Positions 23,458 to 35,125 of a DNA stretch of 64,000 nucleotides are shown here, one piece after another (position 1 is the first letter of the stretch; every line of letters starts with the position of its first letter). Below the pieces are notes generated by a model that saw only the letters and a program-made list of their open reading frames with translations, searched no databases and was not told where the DNA came from. Source of the DNA: Sternotherus odoratus (Eukaryota > Chordata > Testudines > Kinosternidae); assembly GCA_032164245.1 (NCBI GenBank), contig JAVMKO010000003.1:42534890-42598889 (forward strand). The letters are read 5' to 3'. The translations under genes were made by a program, and so were the position numbers.

Positions 23458-25180
23458 TTCATTTAATTATATAATGATAAATATACAATATTTTTCATTA
23501 CATGAATGGATATAGAGGCAGTAAAGTTTGGGGAATCTTAAATGGTCATGTCGCAGTATCTGCAAGAACTGTCTATTTCTGACAGTTCGTCCACACTCTG
23601 TTATGAAGCCAGCCTGTGCATTTTGCTGGTAGTGGAAATGCCACTTTTCTAAAGATTACATGGTGTTAAAGAGATTTGCTCATTTTTCTCATCCAGTCCA
23701 AACATAAGAAATATCTCTTTTTATCTATCTTATTTAAAATCTTCAATAAAGTAGCTGGTCATCAAGTCTCCCACCCCCTCCCATTCCAGATTCCAGTAAA
23801 TTGACCAATATTCCAGGTATCCTTTTTATTACAGCTAACACACCTATTCATCCATGCAGCAAACTTGCACAGACGTAGAAACACAGGCAGTTATGTCAAT
23901 TGTTGATGAATAAGACTCTTAATGTTCTTTCCTAGAAAAGGGTGTCTTCTTAAAGTGAAGTACATCACTATTTTTAAATTAAATAATCTCTTGGGTCAAA
24001 AGTGTTCTATTTGAGATGACTTCCTGAGCAAAAAAATACTTTATGTTACAACTCAAACTAGACAAAATCTTGAAATTTCCAAAACTTCTGGCACAGTTAA
24101 GTAGGACTGTCTTTCAAAGAAGGATTTTTGTAGTTCATATTTTAAAATAATTATTCAGGCTTGGGGGGGGGACAGGAGTGGGTTGTTTTGTTTTGTTTTA
24201 TTTTCACATACAGGGCCATGATGATATTTTGAAAGGACTAATAAACAAAAATTAAGTAGATCCTTCTACTAAACAACTTTGAAGTTGTCCTCTCTCCTCC
24301 TCCTCTTTCCCCTGCTCTGTTGCTTTCATCTTGCTCACTCATTCAAAGTGAATATCTCTGGACAAACCACCAGCTCTTCATCCGTGGGTTAGAACCCTTT
24401 TCACAGCTACTGCCAGGGAGCTACGGTGTGGTGGGGTGAGGGGAATTGGTAGCTAAATGACCTCAAATGAACTGTCTGATTTCTTTCTTGAAACAGTGGG
24501 ACCTTTTCAATAATGATATAGGATGAGGGTTAGCCATCTTCTGTACTTCTCTTGTAGGACTTTGCCTTCTTCTGCAAGCCAAGCAAGAGAAGATATAATG
24601 TACAGTTCCTGCAAGGCATCCCGCATACAAAGATTTCCAATTGCATGGAATTTATATTCCTGTTTTTTAGCAAATAAGGTAAGGAAAATGGTCAAAAGTA
24701 ATTTACTTTATTTAATTTACTTAATTTCAGTCTACTGGGGACTGAACCAATACGCATTAAAAATACAAAAACAAAATACGATACAAACTGTTCTCTGACT
24801 GGTAGAACTCCCTTCCACATCCCCCACTCCAAGGAATATTTCTGCTCAGAGCATCAATAGTCTGCACAACTACATCTATAATTACCATTACTGAGGCAGG
24901 GGCATAGTGGACAAACACATACACTACAAAGTCTTGCCTTAACCTCATTCCAGATTGTGTTTTGGCAATTCATCTCTTCAGGACTGCAGAAAGACCTCTC
25001 AGCTACTTTTGGGGAGAGCCAAACTTAGCCTGGGGAAATAGTCATGCCACCCCATTTCACTGGTAGATTTCTTGACATGCTTAAAAGCTGCATGTGATAA
25101 CCAAAACTTGGCCCAACTTTTAGGTACATGCTTTTTTATGGATGGACATGTCAATGTGTCATAATCATAATACCTAACCA
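23458..25180. other. Unannotated AT-rich sequence
   Basis: No gene or repeat recognised. A G9 run occurs at 24163-24171 and TTTTG runs follow it. Confidence 0.35.
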
Positions 25181-25184
25181 TTTT

Positions 25185-25405
25185 ATTTAGTGCCTTTTAA
25201 GCTGTGGATCTGAAAGAACTTTACAAACATGTAATTAAGTAAATCTTACAACACCCCAGTGAATCATGTAATAAATCATTTTACAGGTGAGGAATCTGAA
25301 GTGCCAAGTTGTAAAATGATTTGCTCAAAGTCACACAGCAAATCAGTGATAAAGTAGAAATAAAACCCACTATTATTGAGTCTCAGTTCTACACCAGACT
25401 CACTT
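25185..25405 (-). repeat. MIR/L2-type ancient SINE
   Basis: The plus strand shows actttacaaacatgtaatta, ttttacaggtgaggaatctg, tgctcaaagtcacacagcaa and a terminal 'agtctcagttctacaccaga', the reverse of a CORE-SINE. Confidence 0.6.
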
Positions 25406-25789
25406 TCATAATTATGTACATGAACTCAAATCAATAGATGTATTTGAACTGATTAAGTTTGAAAACACTTTAGAAGTATTTTCAGTTATGCATATATTTT
25501 CTCTTGCTGTATATATAAAGAATCATCTCTATATATAAAAGTCAAATGGTGTATACGTGCGTGTATGTATGCGTGTATGTACGTACACTTACTCCTTCCA
25601 CACCGTTTGAGCTAGAGACTTGAAATTTGGTACAGTTATAGGTCTTAGGGTCCTAATCAGGGTAAGAGTCAAAAAAAATTCAAATCTCACCTCTGACGCC
25701 CCCCCAGGGGTGAAATTATTTAAAGGCCAATCACATCAGCTGGGCAGCTGCTGTTCTCTATGACATAGTTATGGTGTCATAATACCCCC

Positions 25790-25930
25790 TCCAATGGACC
25801 CTGCACTCGCTCAGCTCTCTGCCCCCTCCCCCCTCCAACGGACGCCACACTCGCTCAGCTCTCTGCCCCCTCCCTCCTCCAACGGACCCCGCACTTGCTC
25901 AGCTCTCTGCCCCTCTCCACCTCCGATGGA
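25790..25930 (+). repeat. Tandem repeat, about 50-bp unit, three copies
   Basis: The unit is ctccaacggaccccgcactcgctcagctctctgccccctcc with small changes; copies start at about 25791, 25835 and 25878. A further one and a half copies recur at about 26450-26525, on the far side of the G-rich minisatellite, so that minisatellite sits inside the older array. Confidence 0.75.
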
Positions 25931-26455
25931 CCCAAGTTGGGTTTGGTCAGAGGGTAAGTGAGGTAGGGGTGTCGGGTTTGGTCAGGGGGTGAGGTGGGGG
26001 TGTCGGGGTTGGTCAGGGGGCAAGTGAGCCGGGGGTGTTGGGTTTGGTCTGGGGGGGTAGGAAGGTGTCGGGGTGGGTGAGGTGTGGGTGTTGGGGTTGC
26101 TCAGGGGGTGTTGGGTTTGGTGGGGGGGTAAGGTGAGGGTTTGGGGTTTGGTTGGGGGGGCAAGGGGGGGTCGGGGTTGGTCGAGGGGTAAGTGAGGTGT
26201 GGGTGTCGGGTTTGTTTGTGGTGGTAGGAGTGTCGGGTTTGGTTGGGGGGGAAAGTGAGGTGGGTGTGTTAGGTTTGGTCTACGGGGGGTGAGGTGTGGG
26301 TGTTGGTCAGGGGGTGTTGGGGTTGGTAGGGGTGTGACATGAGGGTGTTGGGTTTGGGTGGGGGGTGAAAATGTGAGTCGGGGTTGGTCGAGGGATAAGT
26401 GAGGTGGGGGTGTCGGGTTTGGTCGGGGGAGTGAGGTGGAGGTGTCAGGTTTGCT
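25930..26455 (+). repeat. G-rich minisatellite (gtgtcgggtttggtc units)
   Basis: About a dozen degenerate copies of a unit close to 'ggtcagggggtaagtgaggtgggggtgtcgggtttggtc', length about 35-45 bp. The plus strand is strongly G-rich, with many GGGG tracts spaced by 2-8 bases, a pattern compatible with G-quadruplex folding. Confidence 0.75.
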
Positions 26456-26559
26456 CTCTGCCCCCTTCCCCCTCCAACGGACCCCGCACTCACTCAGCTC
26501 TCTGCCCCCTCCCCACCTCCTACGGACCCGAGCAACGCCGGGTATTTTCGATAGTATAC

Positions 26560-29380
26560 TATATTTCTCTTTATTAAATTGAAGTTTTTCTGTTCTAAGA
26601 TATTTACCTTACATGACAGGATGGATGTAGGAAAACCCTGCTTAAGAAATGCATTGTGCCTTTAAACATGAAAACAATATTATGTTCCATATCTTTGAGA
26701 CAAACAAACTAGCCAAAGTTATACCATTTATGGGTTTACCGCAGAAACCATTTTAATACTACTTTCCATATTATAGTCTGTGGGAAAACATTTCCTGCTT
26801 TTCTCAATAGTAATACTACATTATTGTGAACATTCAGATAGTTATTGTTTTAAAAAAGCATTTGTTTTCTTCCTTCACATTGGAAGCTTTGGTTATTGTG
26901 ATCCAGTCTTATCTTTAGTGCAGCAGATTTTAGTTTTACCAGTTGTAATTGGTGTTTGAGCCAACAGTTTCAGGATCAAACTCACTGGAGTCAGAACATT
27001 TTAGAAGACTTTGGCAAAATCCAAGTTTATTGGCAAACCTAAATAGACAGTTAGACTCGAACAATCTGATCTTTTCCCCCCTGAGTTGAGGCCTAGATAT
27101 GGTTTAAATAAGATTTTCTGAGACTTTACATTTTACTTGCTGAGCAGTTATAATGTGGAATGATTGGTTCACATTGTGCATGTCTAAGTTAACAATGTTC
27201 TATTCTCTGCAGTATATCACTGCCAGGAATGGAACATCCAGGCTTAGTACCAGCTACAGTAGAAAGTTATAAGCGTCTCTAAAAATGAACTAGATTATTG
27301 AATCCTATAACAGTGACAGTGAGGTGACTAACTAGGTGACACCTAAAGGTGACACCTAGAACATACTGTATCTTTGCTGTTTCTAATTTGTGTAGTGAAT
27401 GGGTCAATATTGTGCCATTTTTAAATTTCTTATAACAACCTTTGCCATCTGAATATATTAAATGTCATTTTCTTTTCTCATTAAAAATCTTATGTGTTTG
27501 CAGAGTACAAAGTACTGTAAAATATGTGAATTACAGTAATGTGTTGTGGAATTTAGTTTTTGATTATACTGCATTTTCATTTACTTTCTCATTTACTCTA
27601 TTCCCACATGGCTGAAAGGCAGTAAATGGAAAGGTAACATCTGCAAAACCTAAGATATTTTTAAACAGAGATAATGTTTTGTTAACTTCCTTTTTATTGA
27701 GATTTTCATGTAAATGCAAAATATGTTGTGTTTTGCTAATTTTAACCATAAAACAGAAGTACACATTTTATAGCTCTCTAGTACTGTTAATTATTTGCCT
27801 TCTCTTGCTATCTGCCTCGTGTTTTCATCATCAACTCCTTATTACTCATAAACTCAGAACATTGTTACTAAGTATTTTCCTCACTGTAGAAAACAGAATT
27901 CTAAACCTTGTTCCCCATGGAACTCACAATTTTTATATTGTTCTGATTATATTTTAATTTTAATGCTGCATTCTCAGTTAAACAGTTACCACTGACATGC
28001 AGTGCTTTAGAATTTTTCATCATTGGAGTTTTTACTTGAACTCAAGAAGGAAAATTTTGAGGATGATCACATCAGATATATCACTTTAGAGGAAAAACAA
28101 ATAATTGAAAGGTTATGTTTCCCTTGTTCTTACAGCTAGTTAGTGAAGGGTTGTTAGCTTTGTGACAAATAATATGGTTACTTAGGTAAGTAAGGGGTTG
28201 GGGACAAATCGTGTGCTGGCAAGGGAAAGCAAGGATGATAATAGATGCACTCCTCACTTCATGAATATTACCAGCCAGGGTAAAATCCTTCCAAGTGGCC
28301 CCTTGAGAATTCACAATGACATGATTAATTGCTGCTGTGAAAGGAGCAGCACTGCTACTGACTAGTACATGCCATGACTCCAGAATACACGTTAACTGGC
28401 TTGGCATGAAGCTGCAGTATGTGGGTCAGTATGATAGTCAGAGACAACTGTTATTGTTTTCTTGACCACCATGGAAAGATACTGCCCCACTGTTTGCAGA
28501 CACTTTAAGCCCTTATTTCTCTTCACATCATTCCCAAATGAACTAGGGGCAGATCTAACTGTTAAAGTATTTTTATAACTTTTTTTTATTTTAACAGAGC
28601 AAGTTAGGAACAAAATATTATAATATTAATGCATTTAGCAGATAACCATTACACAGACTGCACTTCTGTTATAGTTCACTGCAACAGATCTATGTTAATG
28701 AATAGTTAACCTACCGCTCTACTGTTCCCTTGGTTGCCTACTGCTCCATTGTTCCCTTCCCAGATGTGGAGAGTGTCTACATTTAAATCTCTGGAGCCCA
28801 GGAAATAGTCTTCATTTAATACTCCCTGCACAACCTTGCTACTCTGGAGATGGAGAGAGGTACTGGGAACATAACAGATCCATTTTCTGTGTGCCCAGTA
28901 CAGTTCCAGATAATTAATCCTATTCATACATTCTCACTGACCCTCACTGTGTTATGTGCAGCTGTATTGATCGTGGGATTAGTTACAACAGGTTGCTAAA
29001 GCTTGCAGTGCTCTTTCAGGAGGTTTGCAACTGCAGCTAAGGAAGCTCAAAGCTTTCTAGGCTGTTTTATGCAGGAGGAGATGATCACACTGTCCCTATG
29101 TATGAATTTGTTAAAAAGTTCCTTAAAATTTCCCTAACGGGGCTTTTCTTCATCCTGCTATATCTCCCCCACCATGTGTGATGGAGGGATGTGGTACTGT
29201 GTTTGCCTGGGAGACTCCTTATGGTAGTGATTAAAGGACGGCAAAGTTAGGGAACTTTCCCCAAGAACTATGCCTTGATGTGGTGGAGGGCATGCATGCT
29301 CCAGTGACCGTTAACAACCTGTCCATGTAAAAATGTTTTGTGTTATAGAAACAACCCAGAGAAAAACAACCCATGGGAGA
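26560..29380. other. Unannotated AT-rich sequence
   Basis: No exon or repeat recognised. At 27332-27359 two near-palindromic 13-mers stand in tandem (taggtgacaccta, then aggtgacacctag). Confidence 0.35.
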
Positions 29381-29384
29381 GCTA

Positions 29385-31825
29385 AATTCATAGGCTGGTG
29401 ATAACACTGGATATAAACGTATTATTTGCCGACATGGCAACAGAGAACAGGGCTGAGAGTGAAGAACATTGTGTTGGACTCTGTGGCCTATACACTCTTT
29501 GAATTGTGGGATCACTATTTCCACACAAGGAAAGACATGAACTGATAGAGATCAAGTGATGGTTTCATTCAGAAACAGCTTGACCATGTTGCCATTAGTA
29601 GGCGCTGGAGAAAATCACTATTGGACACCAGGATGTATAGATGTGCTTATGTCAGAAGCAACCACCATCTTCTTATTGGGACAGTCAAAATAAAACTAAG
29701 GAAGACATCACCATGTAAGTGAGAGGGTATGAATGATACTAGTAAGTTAGTAGATTCAGCAATGATGGCACATTTCATGTTGTAACTGAATAGATTTGAA
29801 GAGTTAAAGACACTGACAGATGACACAGAAGAACAATGGCAGATTTTCAAAGAAGCAAGCCTTGATGCAGCCAGTCTCACTGAGGTGAGAAGATCTAAGA
29901 CACAAGAATGGCTCAAACCAAATGCATGGAGGTTTGTTGAATAGAGGAAAAAAATAAAAAAAGACAATTCAACAAGAATGAGACAGCATTAAAAGAACTA
30001 TTCTTCAACAAAAATATGTAGACAAAGACAAGGAATTTAAGAGATCAGCCAGAAGATAAGAGATAATGGATGGAAAATAAAGTAAGAGAAACTGAGGATG
30101 AATAGAAGAGAGGGGATCCAAAATACTTCTTCCAAGATACAATACTTCCAAGATACTTCTTCTAGTATCCAAACCACTGTCATTACAATTCTCGAACCAT
30201 TTTGGCACTGAGAAGGTTCAAGGTGGTGCAATTTTACCCATAAAGAAAGGTCAGAGAGCCTGTTGGATGGAATGTTTCCAGGCAGTGATTAACCAGCCAG
30301 AACTAGTAACACACATTAAGAGATGTGAAGAATTAGTGGCTTTACTTATATCATTAGAATTAATTGCCTTTGAGAAAGTAACTAAGGCCATAAAACAACT
30401 GAAAAGTGGTAAGGAACCAAGCTATGACAAAATAAATTCTGAAATGTTAAAAGTTGAAGAGAAGTGATGGTGAATTACGTGTGTAGGCTACATAGAATGG
30501 CTTGGGGAAAAGGATATCTATCCTAAAGTTTGGAGAAGATATGTTATCTACAAGATCCTTATTAATGGAAACTGAAGAGGGGTGACAGTCCTATCTTTAC
30601 CTGGAAAAGAGTTTTGCACTATTATTTTTAATAGGATGAAAATTGCTGTTGACAAAGTACTTAAGGACGGACAGTGATCCATTAGGTCACTTTCAGTTCA
30701 GAATTTCACCTTGAGGAGACTTACTGAGAAAGATTTAGAATATCAGCACCAGATCATTTTTAACTGCAATGATTTTATGACAGCTTTTCATAGGGTCCAC
30801 AGAAAAGCCCTCTGGATGACCCTGAGACTCTATGGAATCCCAGCAAAGATTGTTAGTTTGATAAAACCTTTGTATGACAAGTTCATGTGCTATGTCAGGA
30901 CACAGAGTGGAGACATAGAATAGTTTCAGATTTTTACTGGTGAAAGGCAAAGTTGTGTGCTATCCCCACTTCTCTTCTACATTTTCACAGACTTTGAGAT
31001 GAGAAGAATGACAGCTGCTGCCAAGAACACTGATATTGTCTGGGCAAGAGATAAATTACAAGAACTAGATTTTGCAGATGATATAGTCATACTGGATACC
31101 AATTTGGATGGAAGGAAAAGATTCTTTATGAACCTAAAAGCAGACGCTACCAAAGTGGGACTTCATGTCACAATGCAGAAAATCAAGATCATTGAGATTG
31201 GAGAGTTTGCTCTCAACACTGGAGAATGTGTGATTGATGGAGAAGAGTATGAAAGATTTGATAACTTTGTTTATCTTGGAAGTATAATATCTCATAATGG
31301 CCAGCTCACTAAAGAGGTGAAGGCAATAACTGTTAAAGCCAGTGAATCAGTTTCCCATCAGTCAAAAATCAGGAAGAATAAAAAGATATATCTACACAGT
31401 AAAATTGAGATTGTACAAGTTATTGTACAACACTGCATCAGAAACAGGGCAGATGATGGAAGTTCACAACAAAAAGCTGAATGCATTTTAACAACATTGT
31501 GTAAGAAGAAATTTGGGAATTTATTGGCGAGATCTGTAACCAGTATGGAAATGTTGTTCCACATGGGTCAGCAAATAGAAGACTCAATTATCAGACAGAT
31601 GGCTACTGGGGTTTGGCCATGTCATCAAGCTACCCAGTGGTAGAAGCATAAGGTACTTCTTAGATTAGATTCAACCTGAAGAGAAGAGAAATTGTGCCAC
31701 AAGACAATCAAAAAGGATGTTGCCACCATGTAGACAGCTTATGGTACAGTCAAACATCTTGCTCTGGACAGATAGCAGTGGACAAAGTGGGTTACCTCAG
31801 GTGCCACTAGGCACAGGAGACTCTA
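29385..31825 (+). mobile_element. Ancient RTE-type LINE, heavily decayed
   Basis: Plus-strand pieces appear in the right order. At 29550-29680 the C-terminal end of an AP-endonuclease domain is visible in one frame (the LDHVAISRRWRKSLLD stretch and a following N-H-H in place of the usual D-H-H). RT pieces follow at 30267-30467 (KQLKSGKEPSYDKI, the 'GK.PG.D.I' motif), 30711-30923 (NDFMTAFHRV, motif A altered) and 30957-31643 (FADD intact). The 3' part at about 31700-31825 gives a diverged C-terminal tail. Stops and frameshifts separate all of these. The element is old and not functional. Confidence 0.7.
30957..31643 (+). pseudogene. RTE-type reverse transcriptase, palm/thumb fragment
   Basis: 228-residue open piece. 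Residues 1-10 (MLSPLLFYIF) are the end of motif B. LQELDFADDIVIL (about residues 35-47) is motif C with both catalytic Asp present. FDNFVYLGSIISHNGQL (about 101-117) is the conserved 'F.YLGS.IS..G' thumb motif of RTE-clade LINEs. The usual downstream 'LLYGSETW' region is replaced by unrelated-looking residues. This is the longest surviving frame of the element at 29385-31825. Confidence 0.7.
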
Positions 31826-31829
31826 AGAG

Positions 31830-32034
31830 TATATGTATACTTAAAAAAAAATCAGCAGCAAATCTTAGAGCCTGGGTCAACTGACTTGGTCTCACAAAAC
31901 TCATGGTGGGGGCTAAAATAGCAGTCTAGATGTTCCCACTCACGCTGGAGCCAGAGCTCTGAAACTTGAAAAGGGGTGGAGCTCAGAGCATGGGCTCCAA
32001 CTTGAGGGAATGTCTAGACAGAAATTATTATCCC
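31830..32034. repeat. Short MITE-like repeat ('tgtctagac' type)
   Basis: Contains 'gagcctgggtcaactgacttggtctcac', 'cactcacgctggagccagagctctg' and 'gagcatgggctccaacttgagggaatgtctagac'. A related copy lies at 44530-44720 in the opposite direction. Confidence 0.45.
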
Positions 32035-32342
32035 TGTGATGGGGTGGACTAGGCCCAGAGACACCCTATCCCCGCACTGAGGTCTTAGGATCCTGCCAAA
32101 CCCATCCCAGGAAAGAACCAATAGAGGAGTCCTCCAAGCAGCCTAGAGTGACTGCCAGAGAAACAGCCAATAAGGGAGCCTGAAAGAGATTAGCCAGTCA
32201 GAGGGTTGCAGGCTAGTATAAAAGGAACTATAGTGAAGCCCACAGTCAGTTCTTGTTGGAGCTGGAAAAGTTCAGATGATGCTCCTGTGAAATGTTTCAG
32301 TGTAATTAAATCATCATTTTCTGATGGTACACTATTACATCA

Positions 32343-32346
<4 letters not shown>
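32035..32346 (+). mobile_element. Partial LTR with TATA box and downstream microsatellite
   Basis: Starts TGTGATGGGG, the same terminus as the LTR at 3820 and the partial one at 63928. It continues through 'ggaaagaaccaatagaggag', two CCAAT-like motifs (at about 32118 and 32167) and a TATA box (tataaaag, 32217-32224) about 180 bp in, the order expected for an LTR U3 promoter. The 3' end is not clear because it runs into an (AG)n tract. Confidence 0.55.
32217..32224 (+). promoter_or_regulatory. TATA box of the LTR
   Basis: TATAAAAG preceded 45-100 bp upstream by CCAAT-type motifs. Activity is not implied. Confidence 0.45.

Positions 32347-32380
<34 letters not shown>
32347..32380. repeat. (AG)n microsatellite
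   Basis: Uninterrupted AG dinucleotides for about 34 bp. Confidence 0.95.
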
Positions 32381-32381
<1 letters not shown>

Positions 32382-32399
32382 ACCTCTAGGTTCCTGATT

Positions 32400-33145
32400 G
32401 GGCTATAATCATCAAAAACTATGGGGAAATGGTTAATTTCAAGGATTACATTTATCTGACTGAGAGAATGAACTTCCTCAGTCTAAGATCATATGGCCCT
32501 TATCCTCATTTGTTTTATGATGATCTTTTGTCATTCAGTTTCTTCCAAGACCACTTGGCAACCAGAACAAGTTTCAGACAAAGTGTGTTTTTTGGTTTTC
32601 CTTAATTTTCTTCAGAAAGGTCTGAGAACTTAAAAATGAGGGTCTTAATGAAAACATCTGAACCTCAATTGTAATGCTTGCTGTTGTGAGCACTATAATA
32701 TGATAGATGGACAGTTGAACACAAAGGTAAACACAACACAAAAAAGACAGAGAAGGGAAAAATTTGCACCACAGAAGATTACAGGTGTATTGCTGTTTAA
32801 CCTACATATAACTGACTAGAAAAGTCATATCCCACTATTTTCCAAATAATTTACATAATCTGTCTGGAGTAAAATAAATAAAGGAAAGATCTGAAAGGGT
32901 TAGGGCTTCTGTCTTTATTTGTTTAAAGCAACTGCAAGAACTACTGAAAGTCTAATTTACATAAAGCTCAGTCAAATTTGCTTCCATATAGACCTTAGAG
33001 TGTATTCAGTCAGATGAAAGACACTACCAGTGAATTAGTCTCCATCTGACTTAATTCTTCCACAAAGTGAGGATGAGTTTTTTGGCAAACTTAGATGAGA
33101 AGCCATAGTTTTCCATGTGTATCTAAGATTAGCAGTTGCCTTAAT
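32400..33145. other. Unannotated sequence
   Basis: No gene or repeat recognised. Confidence 0.35.
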
Positions 33146-33148
33146 ATA

Positions 33149-33379
33149 CCGTATTTTTCTCCCAGGGGCCCCGGGGCCCGAGCTGCTCCCGTTCCCCGCC
33201 GGCCCCGAATACATGCGGGTGGGCTCGGGGGGGAAGCGCCGCCCCGCCCCGCCCGCCGGGCCACCTGCAGCCGCCCCAGCTCCCCGGTGAGGTCATATAT
33301 TCGGCGTATAAGACGCCCCCCCTAATTTTGCAAATATTTTGGGGGGTTAAAAAGGCGTCTTATATGCCGAAAAATACGG
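33149..33379. mobile_element. CpG-rich mariner-type MITE, internally deleted copy (231 bp)
   Basis: The terminal inverted repeat is CCGTATTTTTC at the left and its complement GAAAAATACGG at the right, flanked by TA on both sides (33147-33148 and 33380-33381), as in Tc1/mariner elements. The core is very GC- and CpG-rich (gggcccgagctgctcccgtt, cgccccgcccgccgggccac). It shares about 200 bp almost exactly with the copy at 35126-35488 but lacks about 135 bp next to its left end. No transposase is present. Frames across it are artefacts. Confidence 0.8.
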
Positions 33380-33384
33380 TAAGC

Positions 33385-33720
33385 AGGAGTGAACTATTCA
33401 GAATCAAAACAAGGCTCTTACTGCATGGTTAACTCTTGGTTAATTTTGGATTATATTTCTTTCCTCTCAGTACTTTACAACATCTGTTATAGCCAGGAAG
33501 TGTCAAAACACCAGAATGTGCCTTGGCTGCTGAGAAAGTGTCAGTCTATATTCGATGCTACAAGAGTGGATGCTTTTTATTGAACTGTTCTGGAATTCTG
33601 TATGCCCTATATATAGTACTATAGTATCTGGCCTCGGAGCTTCAGCTTACAGAAATCCTCCAGATATTCCTGCAGCTGGTTCTCCAACATGATTCAGATA
33701 TTTTTCCTCAGACATCATCA
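33385..33720. other. Unannotated sequence
   Basis: No gene or repeat recognised. Confidence 0.3.
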
Positions 33721-33724
33721 TAAT

Positions 33725-33895
33725 AGTACCTAGCTTCTATATAGCTTCTATATCAGTATATCTCAATGTACTTTACAAAGAAGGTCAGTATCATTATCTT
33801 CATTTTAAAGATGGGGAAACTGAGGACATGGAGGGAGAATGACTCACCCAGCATTACTCTTACTACCCAAACAACTGGCGCTCAGAGTATCTTAT
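33725..33895 (-). repeat. MIR/L2-type ancient SINE
   Basis: The plus strand shows atctcaatgtactttacaaa, cattttaaagatggggaaac and tgaggacatggagggagaat, the reverse of a CORE-SINE body. Confidence 0.6.
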
Positions 33896-34199
33896 ATGTC
33901 ATTAATTTGAAACAATGTTTTGATTTGGTTTGAAATTGTGTTTTCCAATACAGACATGCTGGGGGGTATCCACTACCTAGCTAAAGACTTTACTGCTTCA
34001 CTCATGTTGTTGTTTAGTAGCATGCTTCTCCACGCCTGGTTTGGTGGCCTCAAAAATGCTCCCTGGATTTTCTTTTTACCAGCTTAAAATAGACACTACG
34101 TGGTGCAAACTGGACAAACCTAGAGGCTTTCCAACAAAATGTCAATGATGTATATGGGGCATAAATTGGAATTACTTCATCTATAATGCAGATGTTTAT

Positions 34200-34495
34200 G
34201 GTCATTCGTGTCTACAGATTACTGGGGCCATTGTCTGTGGACAGCACCTTACACTTTTTGGACATGTCACAAGGATGCCACAAGTCCTTCTGAAACGCCT
34301 GTTCTCCAGGTGGCTTGTAACATCCGGGATAAAACTCCCCAACTGAGGGGTGGAGGCGGCCGAGAGCCAGACCCTTGGCCCCCTATTACATGGGTTCATC
34401 AAGTCCATTCCAGTGTTGCAGTTGCGCAGGACCAGGCCAAAATGGTGAACAAACGCTATGACCAACTGTCTGGCTAAGCATTGAAGAAGAAGAAG
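34200..34495 (+). mobile_element. LINE 3' fragment (reverse transcriptase C-terminus)
   Basis: The plus-strand reading across about 34222-34300 (gggccattgtctgtggacag, then 'ctttttggacatgtcacaaggatgcc') gives 'LTLFGHVTRMP', which resembles the L-x-W-x-G-H-V-x-R-M-P motif near the C-terminus of RTE-like LINE polymerases. It ends in a GAAGAAGAAGAAG repeat at about 34483-34496, a microsatellite tail as LINEs of this group often have. The family is not certain. Confidence 0.4.
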
Positions 34496-35122
34496 CTTAA
34501 AATGTGGTTTTATTCTGGAAAAACTGTCTTAATTTTATTTTTTAATTAGGAGTGTTATGTCTCACTAATTTCACATCAAATTTGCTTTAATGTATTCATC
34601 TAAGCACAAGGTCTGAAACTCAGCCTAGGTTCTGAGACTCAAACTGTGTTTATTCCTTCTCATACATCATCTGAGGTGCTAAAGCTTTCTGCTTTCTCTG
34701 ATACAGGCTTAAAGTTCTGAATCTGGAATAGGTAAAAGAAAGTTTGTTCTTTTCTGCTTTCCTCCAAGAACAGTTCAATGTCCAAGAACAGTTCAATGTC
34801 CAGAAAGACTGAGCTATTTCTTTTCTCTCAGTCGACACTGCAGATTCAATATCAAATTTAAAATTCTCTATTTATTCCTCCTTCCTTGTATTGTTTTTCT
34901 TGCAATTGTGAGCTCTCATATGTTAATTGAGATATATAGCAGCACGGCCTAGCAATTGAATATTGTTCTTGGGTTTCTCAATACCCAGTGCAACTCTTTA
35001 AAAACATGTACAGGGAAACTATCTATAACACACTTTGACCTTAGGATGAGGGTGCCATGTACTGAGCAAGATTAACTAACTATTGCGATTATGCCATTTT
35101 TATAATGTGATTCTGTCTATAC
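34496..35122. other. Unannotated sequence
   Basis: Contains an exact 18-bp tandem duplication (ccaagaacagttcaatgt, about 34764-34799). No gene seen. Confidence 0.35.
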
Positions 35123-35125
35123 CTA

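Larger units (their letters stand above)
25529..26556 (+). mobile_element. Helitron-like non-autonomous element with minisatellite
   Basis: The left end is A|TCTCTATATATAAAAGTC, which matches the TC-start of vertebrate Helitrons. Near the right end there is a short hairpin, ACCCG...CGGGT (acccgagcaacgccgggta, about 26526-26544), followed within about 20 bp by a tagtatactat terminus, like the CTRR end though degenerate. The left ~250 bp (cacaccgtttgagctagaga, ttgaaatttggtacagttat) resembles Helitron 5' sequence as I recall it. The inside is almost entirely tandem repeats. There is no Rep/helicase. Confidence 0.55.

Noticed and set aside
25930..26455. Regular repeats considered as a CRISPR array
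   Set aside because: Units are contiguous and degenerate with no constant-repeat and unique-spacer pattern, and the genome is eukaryotic.
27332..27359. Short palindromes considered as an integrase attachment site
   Set aside because: No integrase, no element boundary, eukaryotic context.
32217..32224. TATA box considered as a host gene promoter
   Set aside because: Lies inside an LTR-like repeat with CCAAT boxes in the order expected for the LTR itself.
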